In this document: piece after piece, positions 42,313-53,155 of the stretch
How positions within the stretch are numbered: position 1 is the first letter of the stretch
Layout: each line of letters begins with the position of its first letter
Assembly: GCA_010157825.1 (NCBI GenBank)
Contig: VFSE01000161.1
Span: forward strand, 372,001 to 436,000
DNA length: 64,000 nt
Direction of reading: 5' to 3'
Origin: Vickermania ingenoplastis
Taxonomy: Eukaryota; Euglenozoa; Kinetoplastea; Trypanosomatida; Trypanosomatidae
Program-made: the position numbers and the translations under genes
The notes under the pieces: generated by a model
Seen by the model: the letters and a program-made list of their open reading frames with translations, nothing else
Databases searched by the model: none
What the model was told of the DNA's origin: nothing

Positions 42313-43968
42313 ATGCGCTCAGCATTAGTTCCGCTGATGCTGGCATACCTGGTGCTAGCCGTCCTGCTGGCATCCGATCGCCATTACGTAGCGGGAAATT
42401 TCTTGGATGATCTGGATGATTGGGAGATGGAGGATCCCGTCAACAATGCGGCGTCCTGCGTAGGTGGCGACACCACAATTCTGGCAAGCGCCAACACCTA
42501 CTTCCTTAACAGATTGGTGTCGGCTCTGTCTCCACGATTTGACTCCCAGCTTCAAAACTACACCATCCCGCCTCAGGTAATCCCGCATGGAACCACTGGA
42601 GAGATATACATTGAGCACTTCTACGTGGATGGATTAGCACTAAAGTTTGGGGAGCCCGAACCTGCCCAGTTCACTATTCAAATTTTTGACCTCTCCTTTG
42701 CGATTGATGACTCCAACTTTACGGTTACTTCGGGGATCACGTGCAACGGTATCTTTTGGGGAGAGTTTCAGCACACAGATGTCAACATTTCCATGCGTAC
42801 TTTCGTGAATGAGGACCATGAGTTTGTCTCAGAGGTTACAAACGCATCGTTTCGATGGGGGGACATCCAGCTTCATCACAAAGTGATCGGGTCCATGTGC
42901 AATATGGCTGAAAGTGTGGTCTCTGTTTTTCTAGGAGACCTCGATGAACTGGTGGAGAAGAGAGTAAAGGAGGAAATACCGAAACAACTTCCGGTGGTCT
43001 TGGACGAGCAAATCAAATTACTGCTAAGTACCCTTCCTTTCCCCGTGTCTGGCGGTCCATACATTGAAGACGACGTCGTCACGTTTGAGATGCAGCTTAT
43101 CCGGCCAGAATATTTATCTCAACCTTCCTACATAAATTCGCACATGATTCATCTGAATAAGGCAAAAGAACTGGCTCGGAAGCATGACGTGGCACTTGTG
43201 GTTCCACAGAAGAGCATTCAGAATCGTCTTGATTACACCTTTTGTCGCCAGAAGCTCGGAATGCGGTCGAAGCTCCCGTCACAGTGGAACAGCGAACTGT
43301 TTCGCAACGTATTTCCTGAAATGTACCACATGTGCAGCCATTGCCTCCTGGAGGTGGAGATCGAATCGGAGCGCACATGGAAGATTGACTTTAACCAGGA
43401 GACCATCGATCTCACTATTCCTGGACTGCGGCTGGGCATCTTCATGGTCACCGAAACGTCTCAGCAGGCACGCAAAATCCACGAGTACATTATGTCTGGT
43501 GAGGATGAACTGCCGAAGGGGCGCGCATGGCTGACACCCGACTTCACTGCCGCCACGCCTATGGACGCTAACACAAAGATTCCAATCGGACAGGTACGCA
43601 TCAGTGGTCGTATCGAGGCGTCCGAAGTCTATCTTCTCTCTGTTATGGAGACTAAGTTGTACTACACGTTGGAAATAGTGGATGACATGGATGTCCAAGT
43701 CTTAGAAATGAACGTCAATGGGCTTGATGAACGTGATATCCGGCGTGCCGTCATGGGCGCGATGAATTTCGGGGTCGTCATTCGTCTGAACCAGATGCAG
43801 CCCATCGCTCTGCCGTCCTTCCTTACAGAGGCAGAGTCGACCTTCAATCAAGATTTCATCACGGTCTTTTCCAACATAAAATTGTCAAAGCTGCTCGAAT
43901 ACATAGACAATATGACCAAGCCTGAAGATGCTGAGGCTGAGCAAGATAAAGAGATCATTCCTGTGTAG
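42313..43968 (+). CDS. BPI/LBP-like secretory lipid-binding protein
   Basis: A 551-residue protein with a clear signal peptide (RSALVPLMLAYLVLAVLLAS, residues 2-21) and no later transmembrane span, so it enters the secretory pathway. The body looks like a TULIP fold of the BPI/LBP/CETP kind. Near residue 97 GEIYIEHFYVDGLALKFGE is followed by paired beta strands (FTIQIFDLSFAIDDSNF, GIFWGEFQHTDVNISMRTF). After the central linker the C-terminal half repeats the alternating strand pattern (GQVRISGRIEASEVYLL). Several NxS/T sites (NYT, NFT, NIS, NAS, NMT) fit glycosylation. Family assignment comes from pattern rather than a unique motif. Location (lysosome-like compartment, flagellar pocket or outside) and lipid ligand are unknown. 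Confidence 0.65.
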   Translation: MRSALVPLMLAYLVLAVLLASDRHYVAGNFLDDLDDWEMEDPVNNAASCVGGDTTILASANTYFLNRLVSALSPRFDSQLQNYTIPPQVIPHGTTGEIYIEHFYVDGLALKFGEPEPAQFTIQIFDLSFAIDDSNFTVTSGITCNGIFWGEFQHTDVNISMRTFVNEDHEFVSEVTNASFRWGDIQLHHKVIGSMCNMAESVVSVFLGDLDELVEKRVKEEIPKQLPVVLDEQIKLLLSTLPFPVSGGPYIEDDVVTFEMQLIRPEYLSQPSYINSHMIHLNKAKELARKHDVALVVPQKSIQNRLDYTFCRQKLGMRSKLPSQWNSELFRNVFPEMYHMCSHCLLEVEIESERTWKIDFNQETIDLTIPGLRLGIFMVTETSQQARKIHEYIMSGEDELPKGRAWLTPDFTAATPMDANTKIPIGQVRISGRIEASEVYLLSVMETKLYYTLEIVDDMDVQVLEMNVNGLDERDIRRAVMGAMNFGVVIRLNQMQPIALPSFLTEAESTFNQDFITVFSNIKLSKLLEYIDNMTKPEDAEAEQDKEIIPV

Positions 43969-44864
43969 AGGAAAATGCAAAGAACATGTTTTGTACAGCT
44001 TTTTTTTTCCGACTCATTCTCCTTGAGTAGAGTGGTTCGTCGTCGCATGCATTTTTTTCTAGACTAGATCTTCCCCGTATTTCCGCCGAGCATCGGACGG
44101 ATGATCAAGGTTGAATGTTGGATGAGTTGTGTTTGTTGATGAAGGGCATCCACGTACCTGCTGGATTCCATGGGCAGCATATTCCCCACACTATCAGTAT
44201 AATCAGTATAATCCTATTGGTAAAGACACAAACACACACACAGATGTTGGTGGTAATTCTATCATGATCTCACTTCTCAGGAATGCGTTATTGACTTGTT
44301 GCCTAGTCCTGCCTCAACCATGTCATGTGCCAAGGGCATGTCAGAGGGTCCCCAAAAATAATTCTCTGACAATCTTCTGTTTGGGGAATCTTTTTCGTTT
44401 TTGCACACGACGCTTTCTCGTTTTCTTCCACCACTTTTTCTTTTGTTTTTCTGTCCTTCTACGGACCCTGGCTGTAGCGTCTTGATTGCTTACTCCTCAA
44501 CGTCACTAGAGCGTAGCAGTGTCAGCAACAACACAGAAATTGACATTTTTGATTTGCTTTGCATTCTTTGTTTGCTGTTTTTTTTTTTTATAGTTTTTCT
44601 TCACTGTAAAACGTTGTCACACTCAGTCTTTGATTACCCGTGCAGACATATTCTTCTACACCTTTAACGTGACTGCTTACAAACCAGCTTCATTTACAAT
44701 CTGTTAAGCTCCGAATAGGAAGGATTACGGGTATTGTTATTATTTTTTACTACTAGTTTTCTTGTGAAAAGCTGGGAGATCATATCGTATCCGAGGGGCG
44801 TAAGCCAAGGACTTAGTCATATATTACTATTATTATTGTTATTATTATTATTATCGTAGCGGCC
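43969..44864. other. Long intergenic region
   Basis: About 900 bases, AT-rich. It holds pyrimidine tracts at 44390-44462 and 44565-44600, an ACAC run at 44226-44240 and an ATT repeat just before the TOR start. Open frames here begin with non-ATG codons and show no motif. Confidence 0.5.
44822..44855 (+). repeat. ATT microsatellite in the TOR 5' flank
   Basis: About eleven interrupted ATT units ending nine bases before the ATG at 44865, so probably within the 5' UTR of the mRNA. Confidence 0.75.
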
Positions 44865-47800
44865 ATGATACGAGTAGCTTCCCAGGTGCGGGTCGAAAGT
44901 GCAGAGAAGGATTCGACAAGAAGTGATGAGAACTTAACGCGCTCACCAACCTCTCCGCTTTTATCCTCAGGACGCAACCTTAACGACGTCTACTCGTCTC
45001 TTACGATGGAGTTTAAAACTATTTTTTCAAATCTGTGGAAGGTGCCATTAAACAAACCCCTGCAAGTGGAGCAATGCTGCAACGCGCTCGTCGATACGCT
45101 ATACTTTCACGCTACAGAAATTGCTACCAATGAAATTGTGCAGCACATGCTGCTGCACTTGGTGGAGCAGACATTCAAGGAATCTATTGATCTCGGGTGC
45201 CTCGCTTTTGATGCCATCTCAGATCTTACGTGGAAGAATCCGTATGAGAAGCGGTATCAAAGTTTGAACATTTTGTATAATCAGGCGGTAAAGCTGAACA
45301 GCAAACAGGAGTTCCTAAAGCTGTCAAAGTTGATGATGTCGATGATGCACGACCATCCTGTCTCTACTTCCGATTTTGTTAACGACCACATGAGGGACCT
45401 ACTGGGTAACCTCAACCACGAGGATCTACATCGAAGGGCGGTGAGCTGCGAGATTTTATCCTTCATTATCGGGACTCAAATTATTAAGTTTAATCCCGCC
45501 CTCCTTGATCTTGTTACTCCTGCTTGTTCCCATACGGAACTGTTGCAATGCGCTTTACAAACACAGAATGAATGGTATCGAGCTTCTATTCTGCGGTTAC
45601 TCACTTCGATGGTGGAGGAGTACACGTATGAACTATCTTCACAGATCGCAAGCAGCATTGCCACTCAGGTGAATGACTACTTGGAGAATATGACGGAGGA
45701 GTCCCAAATTGCTGGCATGCTATCCATCATCTCTAGCCTCGCCACCTCACCCACTTTTGGGAATGCCCCATGGAATCTCCATGCTATTTGCTCCTTTTTG
45801 ACGGACAGGGATTGGTCCGTGTACTCCAACGAAACATTTCTCTCTGCTGGCTTCACCGTAATCCGGGCAGTGTATTATTTGTTTTACAGCATCGAAGAAC
45901 TATATATTAAGGGAGTCACGTGCATGTATGGATTCCTGCAGTCCGCTGAGGTAGAGTTGGCAACAAAAACATTAGAAATGCTTCATAAGCTTATTGTCAC
46001 GAGAGGCTGTGTCCGGGACCCGGAGGGACTGGTGAAGAGTCTTCTGAGCTGTCTCCATCGCCTGCCGTATATTCCGTTCATTTTTGAGCTTTTGGAGGTC
46101 ATTCGCTCCATGTATGGCGATGAGATGATGGCACCAATCTACAAACTCCTCGATGAGTACATGTCAATGCAGCAGAGAGACGTAAACTTTGGGAAATTAA
46201 ACTCTCTGCTGAAGTTTATGGGGCCAAGAGCGCCACTGCAGCGCGACTATTTTACGCACCTTGTTGTGGATCTTTCGATGGACTCACAAATTCCTGTACT
46301 GATTCGTTCGTTACCTTTGCTGATCACCCTTGAGAAAACCAATCAGTTGGATGAGGCCGTCAACCTCATGTTCCACGATGACCTCACCGTCCGCGGGACC
46401 GCTTTGAACGTCGTCGGGGACCTTTGTGATATCATCATTCGAAGGGATGAGTCCTTCAGCCCAAGCACCGCGGGCCCCTACATGGCAGCAGCCTCGGTCG
46501 CTGCGGCACGCTTGAACAGCGATGTGAGCAAAGCGGTGGGGCACATTTTAGACGTGGCGGTAGCCGATCGTGATGCGCCTATGAGACTCAAAGCCCTACA
46601 GCGCCTCCAACCGCCCCTCTACCCCTACCTCTGTGAGCAGAATAACCTCGACGCTCTATTTGTAGCAATGAACGACGCTCACGACAATATTAGCGACGAG
46701 GCCCTCAAGCTGCTGTGCGTCTTACTGCATTGCAACACGGACTCCATCCATCCGCACTTGCTGAGGCTTCAAGAGTATCTACTGCAGGATCTCACGGCTG
46801 CTGATGTTTCCCTCACTTTCAACCTCAAGAAGATTCACATTCTAACGGTGTGTGCAGACCAATACTGCTTGCTGCTGAAGTCCGAGTCCGTAGAAAACGT
46901 TGTGATTCATATTCTTTCCGAACAGACGTTTCTGTCGGAACGCTTTGCCATTGCTCTGTTAGTGCTGGTGCAATCGATCCTGGAACACGCTGGCCCGTAT
47001 CATCACTGCGAACCAAATCTCTTTTATTCCCCGCTTCTAGCCATTGCTATGCGGCGTGAGGCATCCCCGTCGCTCCGCCGTGCTGCACTGGAGACACTTG
47101 GATCCGCTTTAACCACTCTTGGGGTTGCTGACAACACTACTTTTTTTGAAGTGTATCGCTCCTTGATGCGCATCATTCGGCGTGGTGCGGAAGAACCCAG
47201 AGCAGTTAAGGTTTCCGCTGTGAAAGCCATTAGTACCATCGGTGCAGTGAACCCAGTGAAGGTAAGAAAGCTGTTGGCATCCCTGAATGCAGAAGATAAC
47301 GGAAAAATGGCAGAAACACAGTCCAATGCACTGTCGCGAGTGCATCAACGCAGTCGCATTCACAATCGCATGGAGGATAAGTACCCATCGATCTTGGTAT
47401 ATTTCATTGTACGCTCCCTCAATGAGTTCACGGTGGATCAACGGCACCAAATCGAGGTCATAAGCACTTTATACCAAACTATCTTAGAAATTACGTCCAG
47501 TCAGCGTGCGGCGATTTTGTATCAGATTCTCCCTGACCTTCAAGGGTGGCTTGCCGACAACACAAAGGCCGCGGTCCACGACACCGTCTTGCGCATTATG
47601 ATTGAGCTCGCTGTGCTTCAGCGGCAGTTTCGAGATGTCATACCCTTTGCTGCACTCAAAGATTTACTGCATGCCGCCCAGAAGTTCTGCGCGCTCCCAC
47701 AGGCCTCGCAGCCGCCTACCTACATTTATGTTATTCAGCTCTTAGATGAACTGGCCAAGAGTGTTCCTTCCAAAGAGATGCGCATGCATCGCTGGTCCCT

Positions 47801-50800
47801 TGAGTTCATTCATCAGCGGTTGTCACAGAACAAAAGTGATGGTGCCCTAATGAAGAAGGTTGTCGTCGCTTTAGAATCGTTTCTCGTTGTTGTCCACGAG
47901 CGTGACTTGAAGCTCATTCTGCCTCATGTGCTGCAGTGCATGGAAACTGGTTCTCAGACCCCAATAGATGACAAAGTGGAAAGGGATGAAATAACCTTGG
48001 CGGCCTTCCATTTCCTCCATTGCATCATTGTGCGCCATACAGCGACGGTGAAAGAAGTGTTCTCCCAGATCGCGTTAAAGCTGATAAATTTCATCGATGA
48101 GTCGACAGATTCTTTTCAAATCGATCTTGGTCTTCGCACTCTAGCTCATTTGTTTAACCTCTGTCGAGTTCAGAGCAAACGCTTCTCCGTTGCCATGCGT
48201 AAACTGTCTGCCGCCAAGAAACTTTCGGAAAACTTCTTCACGGATCTAATGGCGCAATGCACTGAACTCAAAGTGGAAACACGCAGCACATCGACATCCT
48301 ATTGGAACAGGAGTCAACCTTTCAAACTTACCTGCGCTCGGATGTGGACTAGTAAGGAGGAGTTTAATGCCGATTTTAGTCGGTGCCTGCGAATGCCCGG
48401 GCCTGTAATTGAAGTGCTTCGCTATGTGGCGGGGGCGACCCACTCTGCCATCATCTTTTCATTCCTTCCGCAGAAGAAGTACGTGGCGGACGGGTACAAG
48501 GTCTTCTGCATTAAGGCCAGGGATCCTAAATCCACTCTCTCACAGGTCCTGAAAATCGTTCGAGTGGAGCAATCCATGGAGCCTCCTAAGCCCTCCGATG
48601 ATAGTATCATTGATAGCATTGCACTTGTCCCATCGGAAAAGAACAGAGGGCGGGAGCAGTCGTGGATCACGTGGTTTCACAGTTCTTGCGTGCTGCTGGT
48701 GAAGCACTCCCCGTACAGTTTGATTGCCAAGTCAGAGTCAATGACCAATCGTAACATCGAATACGCCCGCAACCTCTTCATTTTTGCTTCCATCGCTTAC
48801 ATGCAGCATCTCTCGCCTGAAAATGTTGAACGAATGATGAGTATCTATACACGTGTGGTTGAAATAGCCCCTCAGTCTGTGCAGCAGCTGCTCTTCTCGC
48901 TAGCTGTCTTCACGGAGTCTCAGCGCGACAAGGTAGGCCCTCTCCAGTTTGTCAACGAACAGCGGACGTTCACCATTACCCGGCACAACCCGGAGGAAAA
49001 GTTCGGTATCAATTACGACGAGGATCCCAAACGCGGTGTGGTCGTCACCAAGGTGGCCCCCAACGGGTTAGGAGGACAGGCGGGTGTCCCCGTGGGAGCC
49101 TATTTGTATGGTGTGAACGGCACACGCATCTACCACGTGTCGGATATCCGGAACATCATTGAAGGCCTGACTACGATCCATCTCGTGTTCTATCAGGTGA
49201 TGGAGCGACGTACCGTGACCAACCCGCGCTCTTTGATGGATCTGAACGTGCTAGCCAAGGTCTCGTACGAGTCGCAGCGACACTCTAAGTCTATTTACTT
49301 CAATGAAATTCTGTTTGAGAAACTCTTCCGTCAGATGGCGGACAACAACGACGCCGAATGCGCGGAGGCGAGAGAAGTTCTTAGCGTGGCAGAGCGTCTT
49401 TTTGAATTTTATAGCCATCTCAACTTCAGCGCCGCAGCTCAGGGCCTTGCTAAAGTTATTGCACGGAAATTCTCCTCTAGCGTTCTACAACCAGACCGGT
49501 TCAGCACAAACGAAGTGTCCATCTTGGAGCAGCTGCACTGGCTCAATCAGGCGCTGCACACGTACCGTGAAAGGATGATCTCTCCCACGGGAAGCCTTCA
49601 CCTTCCTGCGTTCATTGCGGTGCTACGCTGCCAGGAGTCTGTTGGAAATATTAACCTTAACGTTCAGCTCATCAAAAGCCATTGGGACACATTACAGGAG
49701 AGTGAAAAGAAACTCGTGGCGCCGTATCGTGCCAGAGCTGCTTTTTGGCTGGGAGCCTGGGATGAGTTCGACGCCGTCGCTGCACAACCTGGTCTATTTG
49801 AGCACCTCAGCGATGTAGAGCGCTGCGCATACATGTTTCGGCGCGAACAATACAGCAAACTGCTCACTTTCACGGCAGATACACGGGCGTCCAAAACTCC
49901 TTTGTTCTCTCAGTGCCTGAATGAGAGCTATGGACGCGCCTGCGACACGCTTGTTACGCTGCGGCATCTTCGACATTTCGAGGAGCTTGTTTCGTACACG
50001 ACATCTGGTCCTCAGCGAAAGGAGATGCTGCGACGCTTCTGGAACAAGCGTCTGATGCAACTGGTTCATCGTCCAGGGGATATCTTCACCCTCCTGTCGA
50101 TTAACTCACTGGTACTTAAACCAAAGGAAGACTACCACTCGTATGTCCTGGCCTCCCAAGCGCTGACAAAAGTTCATTGGTATGATGTGGCGTCTATTCT
50201 ACACAAGCGACTCCTAGGGGAATCGATTGACCGCAACTCGCTTGTAGTGCAGAAGGCCGACTTCATTCATGCATATCTCAAGAACATATACGCTACCCGC
50301 TCTCATCAGGAGGCTTTTGACATCCTTAACGATGTGCTGTCGGCCGTATGCATCTCCCGGAAAGTCCAGACGCAGAGAAGTGGGGTCAATGCCACCTGTT
50401 GCTGGGGGAGTGGATGATTGGGTTGCACTCCGATCGTGGCGAGGAGGCTATTCTCGAGGTACAGAAAGCAACAGAGCTATCCCCCAACAGCTACGCCGCT
50501 TTTCATTCACTAGGCATCCTGCATTACGACCTTTCGAGGGATTCCGAACTCCCTGATGAGGAATGCGTGCGACATCACGTCGCTTCTATTAGCGCCTTGT
50601 TCCGCTCTGTACAGCTCTGCAGTGACAACATCAATATTGCCCTTCAAGATGTCTTGCGAATTTTGGCAATTTGGTTTTCGAATGTTGATGTAGACGAGGT
50701 GAATGAGGCTGTCCATTCGGGGATGGAGCAACTGCAGGATCATGTGTGGTTGAGTGTGATTCCGCAGCTCATCGCACGCATCAGCGTCAACAGCAAGTTA

Positions 50801-52752
50801 TCGAGAACCATTTTAGCACATCTTTTAATTCGTGTTGGCACAGCGTATCCCCAAGCTTTGATTTACCCGCTGACAGTTGCGGAGAAGTCGCCGGATATTA
50901 TTCGAAGGGCCATGGCTAAGCGTGTGCTCAACGGCATTCGTGGTACCAACGAGAACTTGGTGACCCAAGCATCACTCATCAGCAATGAGCTAGTGCGCAT
51001 AGCTATCCTTTCCGCCGAGCGCTGGCACGCGGCAATTCAGTCAGCCGCCACCACTCCGGACGATCGTGCAGCTCTGCTGAAAAGCTTGGATCCCATTTAC
51101 CGGGAGATGGAGAATATGGAAACACCGAATGAATTAGACTTCAAAACAAAGTTTGGCCCATCGATTGACCGCGCGATGTACTCTTTGCGCTCTGGTGATT
51201 TGGGTCCGCGTGGTCGGTACTCAAACAGGTCTACTCACAGTTACAAAAGCTGCTGGACGAGAAACGGCTCGCGATGGAAGAAGTATCGCCCACTCTCGCA
51301 ACAATCAAGGACACAAGCGTAGCAGTGCCAGGAACATTTGAGCACGAAAAGCCTCTCATTTATATCCAAGAGTTCCACTCGAAGGTGTATGTGATGCCCT
51401 CTAAGCAGCGGCCCCGTCGCGTCGGACTGGATGCGTCCAACGGGAGACGATACCTATTCCTCCTGAAGGGACACGAGGACATGCGGCAGGATGAGCGAGT
51501 TATGCAGTTCATTGGCCTCATTGACGCCATCTTTATGATGGAGAACTCAACCAATTCCCTAGGACTAATGATCCCTATGTATGCAGTGGTTCCTCTTAGC
51601 GAGAATGTGGGAGTTGTTGGGTGGGTGGAGAACACAGACACCATCTACAAGATGCTAGAGACCAATCGCAAAGAGAACGGGATCTCAATCTACGAGGAGG
51701 TCGAGATGATCATGAAACGAGGTAACGTGCGCACTGTGGAGGACTACCATAAGTTACCCAAGGTTCTCCGCATTGCATTGCTGCGGCATGCCATGGACAA
51801 CTCACCGGACGACGAGTTCCGCCGCATTATCTGGGACCGGAACGCGTCGTGTGAGGATTGGCTCAGCTACCGGAACAACTACGGCCTAACGCTGGCAGCC
51901 ATGTCCATGGTTGGTTACGTACTGGGACTGGGTGATCGCCATCTGAACAATTTAATGTTACAAGAGAACGGACTTGTTGTTCATATCGATTTTGGTGACT
52001 GCTTCGAGGTGGCGATGCACCGTGCGCATTTTGCGGAAGCTGTGCCGTTTCGTCTTACTCGCCTTCTAGTGAAGGCCCTTGGTGTGACAGGTGTGGATGG
52101 GGTGTATCGGCTTACCAGCGAAGTGGTGATGAAGAACCTTCGGAAACACAGTGAGAATCTCCTTTCCATTCTTGAGGCGTTTATCTACGACCCACTGATC
52201 AACTGGCGTCTCACCGCAAACCCTGCGGAGTCCCTGTCACAGGCAGAAGTGGCATCCGGTAACCCGGATGCCACTGCTGTCTTGCGGGAGGAGCGGGCCA
52301 AGACGACCGACATGGCCATGTCAAAATCTGTGATGAAAGCACAGCAACTGCTGGTGGGCGGCTACACGTACGCCATGGAGTTGAACACGGAAGAAACTCG
52401 AAACGAACAGGGCGACCTTGCGTGGGCGAGGGTGAGGGCAAAGCTCACAGGTCAGGACTTCGCGGAGACGAATAACTCGTTCTTCTCTGTTCCGTTCAGG
52501 AGCCGACAGGAGGAGGAGTCGAAACTCTGGTCGTCGTGGGGTTCTGCCAACAGTGATATGCCCTTTGACCAGTCTTCGAAGAACGCTGTGGGAGCACCTC
52601 TTCCCACCACGTACCTCTCCACACGCGCCAGTGGCTTCCTGGGTCGTGAAACGTTAGATGTAAACAAGCAGGTCGATCGGCTTATTCACGAAGCGACAAG
52701 TCTCGACAACTTGGCAGAGGCCTTCCTGACAGGCTGGGCCCCCTTCTGGTAG
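44865..52752 (+). CDS. TOR3: TOR-family PIKK with PDZ domain (TOR3/TOR-like 1), two frame breaks
   Basis: About 2,630 codons. Segments are roughly 44865-50357, 50359-51203 and 51205-52752. The first 1,350 residues are HEAT-type helices. A PDZ domain lies at about residues 1368-1446: KFGINYDEDPKRGVVVTKVA, GVPVGAYLYGVNGTRI. FAT-type helices follow. The FRB-like segment (RIAILSAERWHAAIQSAAT, 50992-51230) keeps WH and a later Trp but has Ala at the serine that contacts FKBP-rapamycin. The kinase domain has GHEDMRQDERVMQFI, catalytic loop LGLGDRHLNNLML and HIDFGDCFEVAM. The FATC ends LDNLAEAFLTGWAPFW. In T. brucei and Leishmania the PDZ-bearing TOR controls acidocalcisomes and polyphosphate, so that role is expected. 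The breaks are at CCC (50356-50358) and GGG (51202-51204), each apparently one base short. Confidence 0.9.
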
Positions 52753-53155
52753 ACATTGAGTCAAAGGACCCACTCTCTTGCTTTCGCTCTGGTATTTTTC
52801 ACCCCCAGGAGACGAATTTCCTTTCACATACCTTCTCTGGTACCCATGGACGCAACAGGAGATAAAGAAAGAGCAAAACAATTCAAACCACCTGAAACGA
52901 ACGTTATATAACAATCCTCCGATACATTTGAGATGATTCTCTTCACTTATTTTATTTTACTACTATGACCTTCATTGCCCGAAAGGAACGCTCTCCATTG
53001 ATGTTGGCGTCGCAGCTCATGCTCTATCATGTGATCTGGGCCTTCGACACGTAGTTTCTCTTCCTCTTGCCTCCTGATACTTTTAGTTCTTTTCCTTGGA
53101 GGAGTTTGACCTATCTGTAGGGTTTCTCGCTCGCCACAGGGCAGTGTTGCTATCC
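52753..53155. other. Intergenic region
   Basis: Spacer with AT-rich middle and a pyrimidine tract at about 53054-53096 before the repeat protein. The main frame of that protein extends back to a TTG at 53096 inside this tract, which is not used as a start. Confidence 0.5.

Noticed and set aside
44129-44485. 118-codon frame upstream of TOR
   Set aside because: Starts at a GTG and has no motif; AT-rich spacer.
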